Counted from the stretch's first letter, positions 43,301 to 54,658 are shown. The stretch: 64,000 bases of DNA from Oryzias latipes (GCF_002234675.1 NC_019872.2:15705575-15769574), one strand, 5' to 3'. The notes: generated by a model not told the origin, from the sequence alone. A program made the numbers and translations.

Positions 43301-46300
43301 TAACACACATATGTTTAAACAACAGTAAACCACATTTACGGTAGTATAAGAGCATTTTTAAAGCATTCATTCATAAACCATGAACGATACTTACCAAATT
43401 AAATCAGGGCTGAAGACAAGACGGCACCATCAGCGATGAGGCGGATGAAAAAAAAACCGAGGTTGGGGCGTCTTGAAGCGGGACGAAATCGCAACGCTTT
43501 GCAGAATAATAAAATGCTCGACTTTCAATTTCAAACGTCGCATACTCGCATTCGGCAAATCCAACATGGCCACCTGAGCTAACGTAGAGAAAACGAAAGA
43601 CCCTCCCACCAGTACGTGATGACGTCATGACGCTACTTCACGGATCTTAAAATTTTTGAGTGCCAGATACAAATAAGCTTTAAAATATTTAGCACTGTTA
43701 AGTTAAATTTGAAAAAATCTTGATAGAGCTTAATACTTTATAGTTGAATCAACTACAAAATGACATTTAAGTTGTGTAACCTTAATAGTTATGAGTCAGT
43801 ACAAGTGATAGGGTTTAGAGGGTGTTCAAAATGGGAGGTGGCGGCCTCTCGTCCAATCAGAGCACGAGAAATCATCTGCCTTCCGTTTCATTCAAAGTGC
43901 CTTCCTTTTCATTCAAAGTGCCTTCCTTTTCATGCAAAGTAACTTCCGTTTCATGCATACTCCTCTCTCACACACACATATAAACTCTTCCTCACACGTT
44001 CATATATACTTGTCTTTCACATACATACATTCTTTTTTAAGAGCGACAATGAGAGTGAGAATGTATGTATGTGTAAAGTAATATATATGCATGCGAGAGA
44101 GAGAATATATGGATGTGCAAGTGAGAATATATGAATGCGTAAGAGAATATATATGCATGCGAGAGAGAGAATATATGGATGTGCAAGTGAGAATATATGT
44201 ATGCGAAAGAGAGTATATATGACTGTGAGAGCAAGAATGTATGAATGTGAGAGAGAGAATATATGGATGCGTAAGAGAATATATGTATGCGAAAGAGAGT
44301 ATATATGACTGTGAGAGCAAGAATGTATGAATGTGAGAGAGAGAATATATGGATGCGTAAGAGAATATATGTATGCGAAAGAGAGTATATATGACTGCGA
44401 GAGCAAGAATGTATGAATGTGAATGGTTCAGAATAAATAATGTCTTATACGGCCCCTCATACAGATTTCTGATTTCTGACAGCATGTTGGAAAATGAAAA
44501 TGCACAAACATTTTCTTAACTTTATGATTTAAAGGATCAGTTCAACCCCCAAAAAGATAACACTGCCAAATGGTACAGAGAGTTGCCCCCTACCTATTTT
44601 GGGCCACAAAAAGAACATTTCTGTAAAAAGAAATAGAAAATTCCCCTGATTTTAATGACAGTGACCTCCCCATGTTGAAACCTTTGAGCTACAAGCCAAC
44701 AAAATAAGTAAAATGTTTTGAGGTTCTGAGGTTTAGTCTCAATTTTGGTGTTTTGTCATAGTTCATACTTTTCCCCAAAAAACTCCACTTGACAAATGTG
44801 GATCTGTATCCTCTATCTCAATAAAAACCATTAGTCATCAACAGGCAATGAGAAGAGTTTTTTCATCTTCTCATTAGAGAACAATTTACAATGCAACCAA
44901 GGCAAAAAAAAAAAAAAAAAAATTTCTATGCCTTTTTGGCTTGGGTGAATAATATCCACAATCAATGTTTCTAAAAATGTGTTCTACCATTTTGTGCTAC
45001 AGAGTTAGGGCAATTGACCTCTGATTGGAAGGTTGTATATTCGGGTCCTGTCTTGCCTCCCCATGTGACAAAGTGTCCTTGGGCAAGACACTGAAACCCA
45101 CATTGCTCCTGGTGGTTACAAGTTAGCACCTTGCATGCCAGCTGAGCCACCATCAGTGGGTGAATATGTGTGTGCATGGGTGAATGAGACTGCGACCTCA
45201 ACCAAAGCAGGACAATGCTAAACGTGTAAATGCCATTTAATTAAAGGGCATGGATTTAAAAAAAGATGGATATACTGGAAGAATTCTCCAAGTTGTCAAT
45301 AGTTTCCATACATGCCAGGTAATCAAAGTTACCTAGATTAAATTCTGGGAACTAAAAACTGTTGAATATACATATATTTTCTCAAAAATGAAATGAAAAG
45401 ATAACAGTATGATGGGATTGCCCCCATTCTGTTCCAAGTGTAGAGAGATCATCCGCTGAATCATGCTGGACTTTTAGACTAATTTTATGAGTGAAAATAA
45501 AGTAAAAGCAGTTGTTTGTCTGTGGATCAACTTATCATAGTTTTATGCGAATAAAAACATCCCACTTGATTAAAAAAGAAGCTCAAAATGTTTGCACATG
45601 ACTGCCCGTAATGTTTAAGCATGAGTAAGACTAAGTTTTGAATGATGTGAAGACCATACTACACCTGAATGCAAGCGTGCAGTTTTGGTAATCGAATGGA
45701 AAGTAGGTGATTTCAATTGCACAAGTGCTGCGATAAATAGCAGGAGGGAGCCAGTACATCCAGCCCTCGTTACTGATCAGCACATTGGCGTAGTAAGCCA
45801 CATCAAATTTGCCATCAATGCTGCAAAGAGAGAAGCAACATCAAACCAGGTTCTGCTAACAATGAAAAGTTCACACTTTCATGTTTTTTCTGTCCTCACT
45901 TGTTTTCCAGGACAATGTCAGGGAGCCAGACAGTGTTGTATGGGACACGGATGGTTTTAATGCCGTAATACTGAGACGTGTTCCAGACAAGCCGATAATC
46001 GGTCCACTGCTGCAGATGAAAAAAAACAACATGTATGACCGAGAAGGGCATTTGATGACAATGCCATGTTGACAAAATGGGAAACGTCTGATTGGGAATT
46101 GCTTAAATCAGTTAATCACGAACATTTGAAAAGAAAAGAAAAAACTTACAATCTCAATCCACACATTCGTTGTAAGGGTTTCCTCCTTCTCATTCTGTTT
46201 TTAAAGAGCACACATATGAATATCTGGGAAAGCTACCTTTGTTTTCACAAGGCAAGAAAAGAAGAGCTCTTACCAGGGAGATAAGGTTGGTAAGTGTCAG

Positions 46301-49300
46301 CTTGATCATAACCTGTACCTTGTCCTCAGGATGCTCCACAGGGCGAATATTCTTGTTGTAGTTTCTGAACAAGTCACCGATCAGCTGTGATTCTTCATTA
46401 CAGTGGACTGCATAAAAATACATTGTCTCAGTTAATTTAACCTTTTTGAAATCCGTAGGAAAGCATAATTTTTTTGTTATGAGCCTTTTTTATAGTGGAG
46501 GTCCACCCAAATCTCCTATGACTTGTCAGAAATATATTTTTTAGAAACTCTCAGCAAGCTTATATACTTTACCACTGTACTGTTGAATGTGTAAAAAGTT
46601 TTTTATGGAAAAAAGAGTAAAAAAATAAAATGCTTAAAATATATAAAAATGACCAAAAAAGCTAAAAACATGTGGTTACCCTTTTGGGATTTTGTTTGCA
46701 AATTATATTGGATACATAAAACATAATTTTTTTTTTCTTTTGAAATTTGAGGTATTTTCAATCAAATGTTGGCTTTAAACTTAAATCTTTGCGTATTTTG
46801 CAGTAAAATAAATGATTTGCCAGTCCATGGACATACCACGTTTTGATATGGTGGTAATTTAGATTTAAAACTTCGACAAAATATTCTCAGGCAGTGAAAC
46901 TTGATCATTGGAATTTCAGAGCAATTTATTTTTTATTTTATATAAAGAAAAAAAAAACACGTTATTTTTTGATGCTGCACTGACTACAATCCCTATGATT
47001 CATGACCGTCAACCACATACCTATTTCTATCATAATATATTGCAGCAGAGGGGAGCTAAACACCGGCATAAAATTACTTTAGGTCATTTACAATCATCAT
47101 TAATGCTGACATTTTGCAAATTGGGAACGGAAACACATGTCTTCTAATAATCCAATTATTCTTGGGTCAGACACATCAAACATAGTCATGAAAAAGAAAT
47201 CCTCAAATGAATTTGAATGTTTATATTTTGTTGCATTCTATTTAATCTTAATGTTTTGCTGATTTTAAAATATTTAGATAATATTACAACAGAACAATGA
47301 ACAATAAAGGTTCATTGTTAGAAATGGCTTTTGAAATACACAGCATGAACTACATGCTACTTTAATTTTTTGAGAGCTTTGACGCTGTCACATCCTGCCG
47401 TGTGAACAGTCTGAGAAAAATACCCCACAAAGATGAAACAGAGGCAGAACATTCAGGTAATCATTGAGGGGATCTGTGGCTTTGGTATCCCCAAACAAAG
47501 CAAATACTAAGTGAACCCTAATCAGTATGACTGAGCTGACCCTTCAACCTGGCATGAAAGGACGAAATGTCAGAGCAGCATGATCATAAGTAAATATCAA
47601 ACTATCATTGTTGGAAAGCAATAAACTCTTTCAAACTGACTAGGTTTACAATGTCATTAAATAGTTGAAAAAGAAATTCGGTTTCGAGTACCGGTAAATA
47701 TAAGAGATAAAACTGATGGGACCTGGTGCTTTTGAGCAAAGCTAGTAGTCTTGCAAGCTTTTTATGTGCGTGTGTGAAAGAGTGAGAGTGTAACATAACG
47801 AAACCAAATAACAGAAAGTCCATTCCTAAATCTGAAATAAATCCAGAAAAACGAAATATTAGAGTTCCTCAAATCCTTCTGGCAGCAGAATGGGAGTAAT
47901 TTCTTGTGCACTCCTTTAAAAAAAAAAAAGTCTTCAAAGTTCATTTGTCACAAAGTATTTTGATGTATATTGCTTTGTTTTCTATTAATGACAATTTTGT
48001 GTGTTGGAGGGACGGGACAATTTTTATGATTTTATTATAATTCAAATTTCTGCAGTAAGAGTGGCACATTTCTTTATTGGCATTTAGGTGTACCCACTGA
48101 TGTTCTTCTTGAGGAGTATTTCTTTTCTGAAGAGGGGGACAAGACAACTAATCCCCCTTAAGGGATGATTGACTGGGCCGTGAAATCTTAGATGAGAACA
48201 TTTATGCCTCAGCCAGGACATTGAAAATGAATCATGGACAGACACACAACATGACCTAAACATACAGTGCCAAGACAAACAAATAAATGATAAGGTGTGA
48301 GAAAAAAAAATTATTTCCTGATACAGCAGGAGTTTAATTCAACAAAAATGAATCTGCTGAAGGAACTAAAACTTTTGTGACTCGCAGAGAATCCAACGAT
48401 ATAATATGTCCAAACCTCACACTACAGCTATGACCTTTAGTTACTGGATTATTCTTCAAGTATTGAGACATGTTTTAAGGAGCTGTAATATGAGATAACT
48501 TCCTGGAATTTAGCGTAATGAAAAGTTTAGTTTGAAAACGTATTATTTTTGTTTTTCCGTATTAAATAAATACAATTAAAACTGTGGACTGTAAACTTTT
48601 TCGGCATTAGGCAAACATCAATATTAATCATAGGTTCAAAAGATTGTATTCTCTTATTGTAAATGAACCAAATCATATCATAGTCTATCTTCAAAGCCTA
48701 CATGAATTCAAGTTTATCTTTGGCCCAAGACCCCACTTCAAGACCCCAGTTTGTTTTCAACAATGACATGTTTTCATCCCTTCACATGCCACTGTAACGT
48801 AGAGCCTGCATTACAGGATTAATTCTATCCTTGAATTTTGTATTGCTTTAATGACCTCTGTCAAGAAGATAAACTTAACATGGATTTTGTTTAACCGTCA
48901 AAAATATCCTTCCATCCTTTGTGGTCAACTTGAATGGTTGTAAGCACTCCATTCATATCCCACCTCTCAGTTCTGCCTCTGCAGCAGATTTCTGACATAC
49001 TGTGGCTCTTTTTTGTTTTCCTATCATCAACAAAGACTTGTTCACCTGCTTTGTCGATGCTTTCTTGCTAAAGTATAGGGATTTTCTGCTTCTCTAATGC
49101 TACTTTAAGTCTGGAACACAGATTCTGTGACTCAAGGTTAATGGCAATTTATAAAAATCTATTTAAAATGAGGAGATATTCCATTATTTTACTGACTTGT
49201 ATGAATGTAGAATTATAGAAAACGTTTCTACATGCTGATGACCAACATTATGAATGTTTCAGAGCTACTTTTTCTCTCAGTACAGACATTCTGCTTTCAA

Positions 49301-49460
49301 AAAATGCATAAAGAAGAATGTTGTAGTCTGATGAGGGGGAAACATGCCCAGGTTTTCTGGTATATATATAAAAGTAAACATGCAACATACCCAGGCCCAG
49401 AGAAAGCCAAAGTATTGTTAGAACTCCTGAAAATATCCAAAAGTTACATACAGCCATCAT
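34363..49460 (-). CDS. chrne: CHRNE (nicotinic acetylcholine receptor epsilon subunit), complete
   Basis: A subunit of the muscle endplate ligand-gated cation channel. CDS exons in transcript order: 49391-49460, 46274-46407, 46150-46194, 45900-46009, 45665-45820, 37147-37247, 36873-37073, 35981-36095, 35792-35906, 35509-35716, 34608-34741, 34363-34530. They sum to 1557 bases, 518 aa (human 493). Seen: a signal peptide, the Cys-loop Cys153-Cys167 with an NCT glycosylation site in it, TM1 about 247-270, TM2 about 278-297 ([20 protein letters not shown]), TM3 about 312-333, a cytoplasmic loop, and TM4 about 479-500. There is no vicinal Cys pair, so it is not an alpha subunit. Gamma and delta are alternatives; NFIAEST and CFWAAMLLF before and in TM4, and synteny with PLD2, favour epsilon. 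Intron 5 (37248-45664) holds a 5.9-kb mobile element. Confidence 0.93.
34739..34753 (+). promoter_or_regulatory. CTCF-like motif over CHRNE exon 11 acceptor
   Basis: CCACTAGGGGGCAGG matches the CTCF core closely. On the minus strand the same bases are the C-rich acceptor (CCTGCCCCCTAG). It may be coincidence caused by the polypyrimidine tract. Confidence 0.25.
36605..36647. repeat. 17-bp-arm imperfect hairpin in CHRNE intron 7
   Basis: Arms AGCTCCCCTGAAAGACC and GGTCTTTTAGGGGAGCT pair with one mismatch across a short loop. Confidence 0.75.
37935..38529. mobile_element. Fold-back element with inverted arms of about 170-190 bp
   Basis: The left arm starts TCTGTCTCCCCCTCTGGTCA and the right arm ends with its reverse complement. 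Both arms share CACAGT, CTTAAGCACTG and ATTGTTTGTG landmarks, with visible divergence. The middle, about 230 bases, shows no coding. The large element at 38533 was inserted at its right tip, so this one is older. Confidence 0.65.
38533..39063 (+). repeat. Left terminal inverted repeat (531 bp)
   Basis: Built of an outer unique tip, two copies of an 86-bp minisatellite unit (CATTCTTGCTCTCACAGTCAT at 38582 and 38668), further ATATATTCTC-rich units, and an inner part ending in a CCAAT-box-like CTGATTGG segment and CCCATTTTGAACA. Confidence 0.85.
39455..40280 (-). pseudogene. L1/Tx1-like LINE ORF2 3' fragment
   Basis: An open minus-strand frame at 39644-40057 encodes the C-terminal zinc-knuckle region of LINE reverse transcriptase proteins: CSFC, then [11 protein letters not shown], then QLFWKDV. 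The part upstream of it needs a frameshift near 40057. An AATAAA and an A-run close the element near 39455. Most of the LINE is missing (5' truncation). It sits inside the long-TIR element. Confidence 0.7.
40980..42879 (-). pseudogene. Relic of a fish multicopy (SAMD3-like) gene inside the element
   Basis: Three exons join in phase on the minus strand: 42822-42879, 42618-42679 and 41711-41806. The last reads [20 protein letters not shown], then FKTC, a motif I recall from the large teleost family annotated as sterile-alpha-motif-domain-containing protein 3-like. A downstream block (about 40985-41221) has [17 protein letters not shown], the C-terminal part of the same family, but with an in-frame stop at 41128-41130. 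The 5' exons are not identified; a GC-richer segment at 43400-43650 may be the old promoter. The family assignment is from memory. Confidence 0.5.
42316..42369. repeat. 21-bp-arm hairpin inside the long-TIR element
   Basis: Arms 42316-42336 and 42349-42369 pair with one mismatch across a 12-base loop. Confidence 0.8.
43823..44460 (-). repeat. Right terminal inverted repeat (638 bp)
   Basis: Reverse complement of the left repeat, but with three 86-bp units instead of two (44211, 44297 and 44383 on the plus strand) and one extra 21-bp unit (ATTCAAAGTGCCTTCCTTTTC). These two steps explain the whole 107-bp length difference. Confidence 0.85.
44996..45245 (+). mobile_element. Fish SINE-like repeat in CHRNE intron 5
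   Basis: It has a tRNA-like head (GGTTGTATATTCGGGTCCTG), the CCTTGGGCAAGACACTGAA block and the ATTGCTCCTGGTGG block of a common teleost SINE. The tail is diverged. It is related to the copy at 11560. Confidence 0.6.
46408..49390. other. CHRNE intron 1
   Basis: 3.0 kb of AT-rich sequence with no recognised exon or repeat. Confidence 0.55.
49391..49460 (-). CDS. chrne: CHRNE exon 1: signal peptide
   Basis: Two adjacent Met codons, then a hydrophobic stretch ([17 protein letters not shown]), then donor G|GTATGT. The leftover G completes the Val codon that opens exon 2 (VHCNEES), so phase and biology agree. It was chosen because no other minus-strand frame between 46408 and 54500 gives a signal peptide in the right phase. 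Intron 1 is 3.0 kb. Confidence 0.8.
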
Positions 49461-49577
49461 ATCCTGAAACCTGCTGGGTGCAGAGCAAAGTACAAAGACA
49501 GAGAGGAAGAGCGCAAAATCCCTCCACCAAACACCCTGGTCATTGCTCAACCCCACTGTCGCTATCGAATTACACAG

Positions 49578-49583
49578 CAACTG
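49578..49583 (-). promoter_or_regulatory. E-box upstream of CHRNE
   Basis: CAGTTG on the minus strand, about 118 bases 5' of the CHRNE start codon. Muscle acetylcholine receptor genes are known to use E-boxes bound by myogenic factors at such distances. Six bases are weak evidence by themselves. Confidence 0.3.
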
Positions 49584-52195
49584 GCGGCACTAAACCAGGA
49601 CTTCAAATCCCACTCCACACTCACAATAATCATCATCACAATCATTTGTCAACAACTTCAACACTGGACATAACTTTATGATTCTGTGTGACCAACAGAT
49701 TGCATGGTTGAAGCTTTTCTAGAAAATGGGTTTGGAGCTCTATTCTGCGTCAAACTGAGAAACAAGAACAGATTCAGAAACCCCCATGGGGGTTGCAAGG
49801 AGAACAGGTGACTGGCTGGACCAGCCTGCTGCTATGTGTCCTGGGTATTAATACATACTGCAGACTCTTACCACTTCGGCTGTGGAGCTTCAACAGCGTC
49901 TGCAGAGACAGAGCAACAGCTTCAGAGTGCTTAAAATCAGCTAAAAGACTCTGGGATTTGCACTAAAAATAATCAAAAGAGCTTTTGTGTTTTGAAGCTT
50001 GCGGGAAAACAGAAACTGTATCTACCATACAAATCTGTTCAAATCCAGACTAAATTTGCTGTTATAATTAGTTCTGTGAGTAATAGAAGTTGTCTGTAGT
50101 TGCAGTGGCAAGAGCAGCAAACTGTTTTTTGGAATGTGCCATTTGAGTTGCTCAGTATGTAATGTAGTTCTAAATATACAGTTAGGAAAACAGAGATGAG
50201 CTTCTATAAGGTAATTGGAGACTACATACGGTAGATTGGGAGGGTCACACTTCCTTCACTGAGACAAAAGAGGGGCTGGAGATGATATGCTTCATATCCA
50301 GGACTTCTGATAAGAAAATTACTTCATAGAAATATAACAGAAAATGGCTAACTAATGTGTTTTTACATTTTTTTGGGGAAAAAAAACTTTTTAAATATCA
50401 CAGTATTTTTCCCATTATACCTGCTTTGAACTCTTTTAGGCTGGGATCCTCTCCACTACTTAGATTTTTAGATTTCTAATTTTGGACAAAACTTAATATG
50501 GAAGATGGTCAGACGGAAAATGCCTGGACTGGGATGTCTAAAGCTACGTTCACACTGCCCTCAGGAATGTTCAAGTGTCTACTACCGATGAAAAATCTAT
50601 GTAAACCAGGGTAAATGCATGTTTTGGGCTTCCTCGTTCAAAACTCTAACGTTCACGCATTGCTACGTTACTTGCTACGCTAGTTTCTATGCATGTCTCT
50701 ACGTACTTTCCTGGCTCTACGTACAAAATGCGCACCCTTTGAAGTTAAACCAGGTCAAACTTTGACAAATAAAGGACTTGTATTTGGTAGGTATGTGTAG
50801 ATGGCGTTTCTTTTCATCTATGGAAGTATTAACCATTTGAAAACTGATTATGGAGGAGAAATTGATTATTGCGGGGCCCGACCGGAATTATAGGACATCA
50901 AGTCTTTCATAAATTGGAATAGAGCTGTGAAAGACGGCCTGGGGCAAGATTCTCCAGATTTGCACTGCTTCAACATTTCGCAACAAGCATCCTCCAACTG
51001 TCGGTGGCGGACATGCACTGGTAAACAGTAGAGAAAGAAAAAAGAAGAAAATGCTCCTTCCTGCTTGTCCAGTGTGAACACCACAGGCTAAGTAAATGTG
51101 TGTTCAAGAGCCCTAAACACGTGTTCTTGGACACCTATCACATGACTATCATGTTAATGGGTTTTATAATCATGTGTAGATCTGAATACACAGCAGGCAT
51201 AATAATTCAAAATCTCAAAAACCCATCTGTACATTAACATTTTTGAAGGATTTCAAATGACATGTACATTTATTTTGCAAGACAGAACTGCAAAACTTGA
51301 ATTGTACCTCAGCCATTAAGCCATAGGGTGTCAGATAGAACCTGTGATCTTAAGGCCTTTTTTACTTTTGCACTAGACTCACAAGAGCCTTGTTAAAAAA
51401 AAGATGATGTTAAGAAAAACAGACTTTTTAACTTATTTTGCCTCTCAATTTCAGACTTTTGTCGACAGGTTTGGAAAACAAGTCACTGCTTTCCTTGCTG
51501 GCCTCATCTGACTCAAATATCTTCTTTCACTGTTCAGGGAATCTCCCTGGTGTTTTCAGTGTTTTTGTATCCTTTTTCTTTCTTTCAACAATGCTCTTTT
51601 TTACAAAGCTCATGCAGAGTGTCCAGTTTTAAATGGTTCATTGAAATACTATCTGTTCTTTAGTTCTCTAAGAGTTTATTTGGCTTCAGTGTTTCCCCAC
51701 TTGTGAAAGCCTTCTCTGTCTAATCCAAAGGTTTTGCAGAGCTGCTCCATCATGGGAGAGATGCCAGCCTGATGTTTTATGAGAGAATTTCATTTTGCCC
51801 CTTTTGGAATCGTGGAGTTATAAACTCATTAACAGCAACTTCATTATTTAAATTACACATTATAAATATGAGAAACACAGGAGTTTTTGAACATCATCAA
51901 CATTCTTGATGCTGAAGATTTATTATTTTTACTTAGATTTCCACCTTAAACTCCAGTCGACATGTGGGATCCTTAAAGGGAACTCTTAAGTTTTTTAGAC
52001 CTTATCTGGTTTTGTGTCTGCTTCTTAGCTAATGGCCAGGAGTCTGTTGGCCATTTGAACAATAGACAAACATAAATAACTGTAAAGCAGCATGAACCCG
52101 TTTTCTTGTGGAAGTCATAGTTTGTTTATGTTTAAAGAAATATTTGTTTTCTTTGTGAAAAAATATGTATAAAAATAAATAAATAAATGAATATA
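49584..52195. other. CHRNE upstream spacer
   Basis: No exon recognised. It includes a possible inverted-ended element at 50536-51095 and otherwise unassigned sequence. Confidence 0.45.
50536..51095 (-). mobile_element. Candidate DNA transposon remnant
   Basis: The left part reads AGCTACGTTCACACTGCC and the right part CCAGTGTGAACACCACAGG, an imperfect inverted pair. Between them a minus-strand frame (50866-51084) of 72 codons reads VRHRQLEDACCEMLKQC, not firmly matched to any family. The GC and CpG content differs from the flanks. Confidence 0.35.
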
Positions 52196-52445
52196 GAGCC
52201 AGTTTAGTGGCCTTGTGGAAGAGTGTCCACCCTGAGACTGGGAGAGTGATGAGTTTAAATCCATGGTCGAGTCATATTAAAGACTCTAAAAATGGGACTC
52301 AATGCCTCCCTGCTTGACAGTCAGCATTATGGGGTTTGGGAGGTTAAACCATCAAATGAGTGCAGACACAGCTGCACTCAGCTGTATCCCCCCCTGGGGG
52401 ATACAATGCAGTGTGACATCTAATGGGACTTCAACTTTTTTAAAC
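52196..52445 (+). mobile_element. tRNA-derived SINE
   Basis: A head with GTGTCCACCCTGAGACTGGG, a B-box-like GAGTTTAAATCC, then GACTCTAAAAATGGGACTCA and CCTCCCTGCTTGACAGTCAG, the body of a widespread fish SINE. The end is diverged and holds a 9-bp-arm hairpin (GTATCCCCC with GGGGGATAC). Confidence 0.65.
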
Positions 52446-54658
52446 TTGGCAAAACAAAATTACACAATTACGTTTTCACAGCAAACAACTGCTTTGACAT
52501 TTTCTAATGAGCTGATTGTTTATATGTCTTTATGCTTTTGGAGTTCACTGGGGGGTGTTGGTGTTGTCTGAGTTTTAATGCAGGACATGTCAAAAGTGTG
52601 TCCCGTTTGTTAAAGTTCTCCCCACTCAGCCAGTGGTGTTTCTGTGTGACAGGTCACACCACTAAACCACTAACCGATGAACAACAGCCACAGAGTGGTA
52701 CCCTGAGACATCTACTAATCAGATAAGACCCTGGGTCAGTAGGGACAAGATTTAAAGCTATACAATAAAAGTATTAAATAGCACTATCTGCATTATATAG
52801 TTTCCTTTTTTAGATTTCTTTTACAACATATTTGTCTTTCCAACCCTGTACATTTTCTGGGTTAACATGTTTTAACCCTCAGGTAGTTCTCTGGTCTTGT
52901 TAAACACTAAATGTGTTTATTTATTTATTTTTTAGTTCAATTTACTTCTTATTGAGTTTCTCAAATCTTTTTTTTTCGAGGGGAATTCTGGCCAAGAGGC
53001 AAATTACTTCACAACCCAGGACAATTGAGACAAAAACAAACAAACAATAAAATAAACCGTGTTAGTGATTTCATTTCCAGGCTTTCAGAACAGCATCAAA
53101 CCAGGACAAAGTTGAGGGTTGTGGGTGTTGAATTGTCCTATGCAGATATGTCCAGTCAGTAAGTGCCTAAAACATTGTTTGACTGACTAAAGATATATTT
53201 TTTCCCCCTGCTGATGAACTATGCAGGTTTAAATGCATCAAAAGTTTGCAATTTCTCATAAAATGCATGGTGCTAAAAGTGTTTGTAAATGTTTGGTATT
53301 TTTATTCACTTTTTGAGCCAATTTAAAGTCTAAAATGTTCCAGTGTCGATCGGGTATACTCCAAAAGTGTCACAGGTTTCCTCTTACTCCCCTCGTTTGG
53401 TGCTGCCTGCATCAGATGGGCTCTATCATCGGTCTTACAGAACAAAAGCCCTGAGACCAGCCCCCCTCTCAGCCATGTCTAAATTTCCCTGCTTTCACTA
53501 ACCCCCCACATTGCTCCTGTAATAGAAGAAGCCATTGTTAACTCCTCTCCATCAGCCCACACGTGGTTTGGCTTGAATAAAGATTTTAAATCCTTGTAGA
53601 CCCCCCCCCCCCCCCACACACACACACACACGCACACACTCACACACATCCACATCCACACTAGAGACTTATGACAAGGTTTCTTTTAATCAGAGATGAT
53701 AAACAGACGAACTTCTTTTGTGCCTCATTAACTGGTTTATTGGCATGACTCATATGTCAGGCCTCAACCATTAAAAGGACTATTTTTATGTAAAAGTCTA
53801 CAAAGTAATTGAGCTTAAATCACTTTGACCTGAAGAGAGAAGATATTGGATCATGTGTTGCTCCAGCTAAATAGATTTTCTTGCTTATAGTGTTTTTCAC
53901 GAGTAACATCTAGATTCAGATCAGCACAAATAGTCACCTTTGGTCCATTTTCACTCTCAGCTGAGATAGACAGCGTTAGTCATTGATAAACAAAAATTCT
54001 GCATTGCATTCCTTGAAGCCAAATTGAGACTGTGGATTAATAAATCAGTCAGAGCTCAAAATCCAGTTTGTTTTGTGAAATGCTGGTTTGCACTTTTGGG
54101 ATGTGAGGGCAGTGAGTGAACGGGTTAAAGAATAAGACCCAGGAGGAGGGAGCGTGGGAGAGGTAGCACATGTTTTTCAGAGTTGACGGGGAATAAAAAG
54201 CAAATATAGACGATGTGTCTGGAGTAACTTACAGCCAGTCATACTGAACTGACTCTCCTTTATCAGCTTCTGGCTGAACCGAGTTGATCTCTGGACTCTC
54301 TGGCTGAGTAGCATAAAAAAGGGGGAAGGCAGCTGCAAAATCATTCAGACAAAAGCAGGGTGGGAACAGGCAGTGCGTTCAAGACAGTGTGCGTATAAAG
54401 CAAAAGGACCCCCTCAAAACATTCAGGTTCAAATGTAGAAAGGCTCTTTGAGGTAAAATGGCGGGCATAGGGTTTTATTTGAAGTTTTGGGGAGGGGTGT
54501 GATGGATTTGGGAGAACAAGGGGGTTATAGGCTTGGGCCTAGTAGAGAGTGATTGTGGTGACAGCCGGTGCAGGGGGACGAACCCTCATGTGAGACACAG
54601 AGGAGGAAACGACAAAGAAAAGGAATAAATGCGTTCAGGCCTCAACGTGGTGCTCAGC
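52446..54658. other. GLTPD2 upstream region
   Basis: No exon recognised. It contains a poly-C/CA tract at 53602-53648. The last 500 bases are purine-rich and likely contain the GLTPD2 promoter, which is divergent from CHRNE. Confidence 0.4.
53602..53648. repeat. Poly-C then CA microsatellite
   Basis: About 15 C residues followed by (CA)n with interruptions. Confidence 0.9.

Larger units (their letters stand above)
38533..44460. mobile_element. 5.93-kb long-TIR element in CHRNE intron 5
   Basis: Begins ATGAGGGGCCGTATAAGA and ends with the reverse complement. An exact 8-base duplication, ACAGATTT, flanks it at 38525-38532 and 44461-44468. The terminal inverted repeats are 531 bp on the left (38533-39063) and 638 bp on the right (43823-44460). 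By eye they differ by only a handful of substitutions plus two tandem-repeat copy-number steps. The core holds a LINE 3' fragment and decayed exons of a fish multicopy gene. No transposase is recognised. An 8-base duplication fits hAT, P, Zisupton or Mutator-like groups; the family is not assigned. Confidence 0.85.

Noticed and set aside
34363-49460. Assignment to the gamma or delta acetylcholine receptor subunit
   Set aside because: The C-terminal end is somewhat gamma-like (PEFPFPG), but the segment before and in TM4 and the synteny favour epsilon.
49863-49935. Minus-strand donor-bearing segment (AGTG then GTAAGAG) as CHRNE exon 1
   Set aside because: It has no start codon and no hydrophobic leader.
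54229-54315. Minus-strand exon-like segment with Met and a GTAAGT donor, in phase with CHRNE exon 2
   Set aside because: It encodes a hydrophilic peptide with no signal sequence; 49391-49460 gives a proper signal peptide in the same phase. It could still be an upstream non-coding exon.
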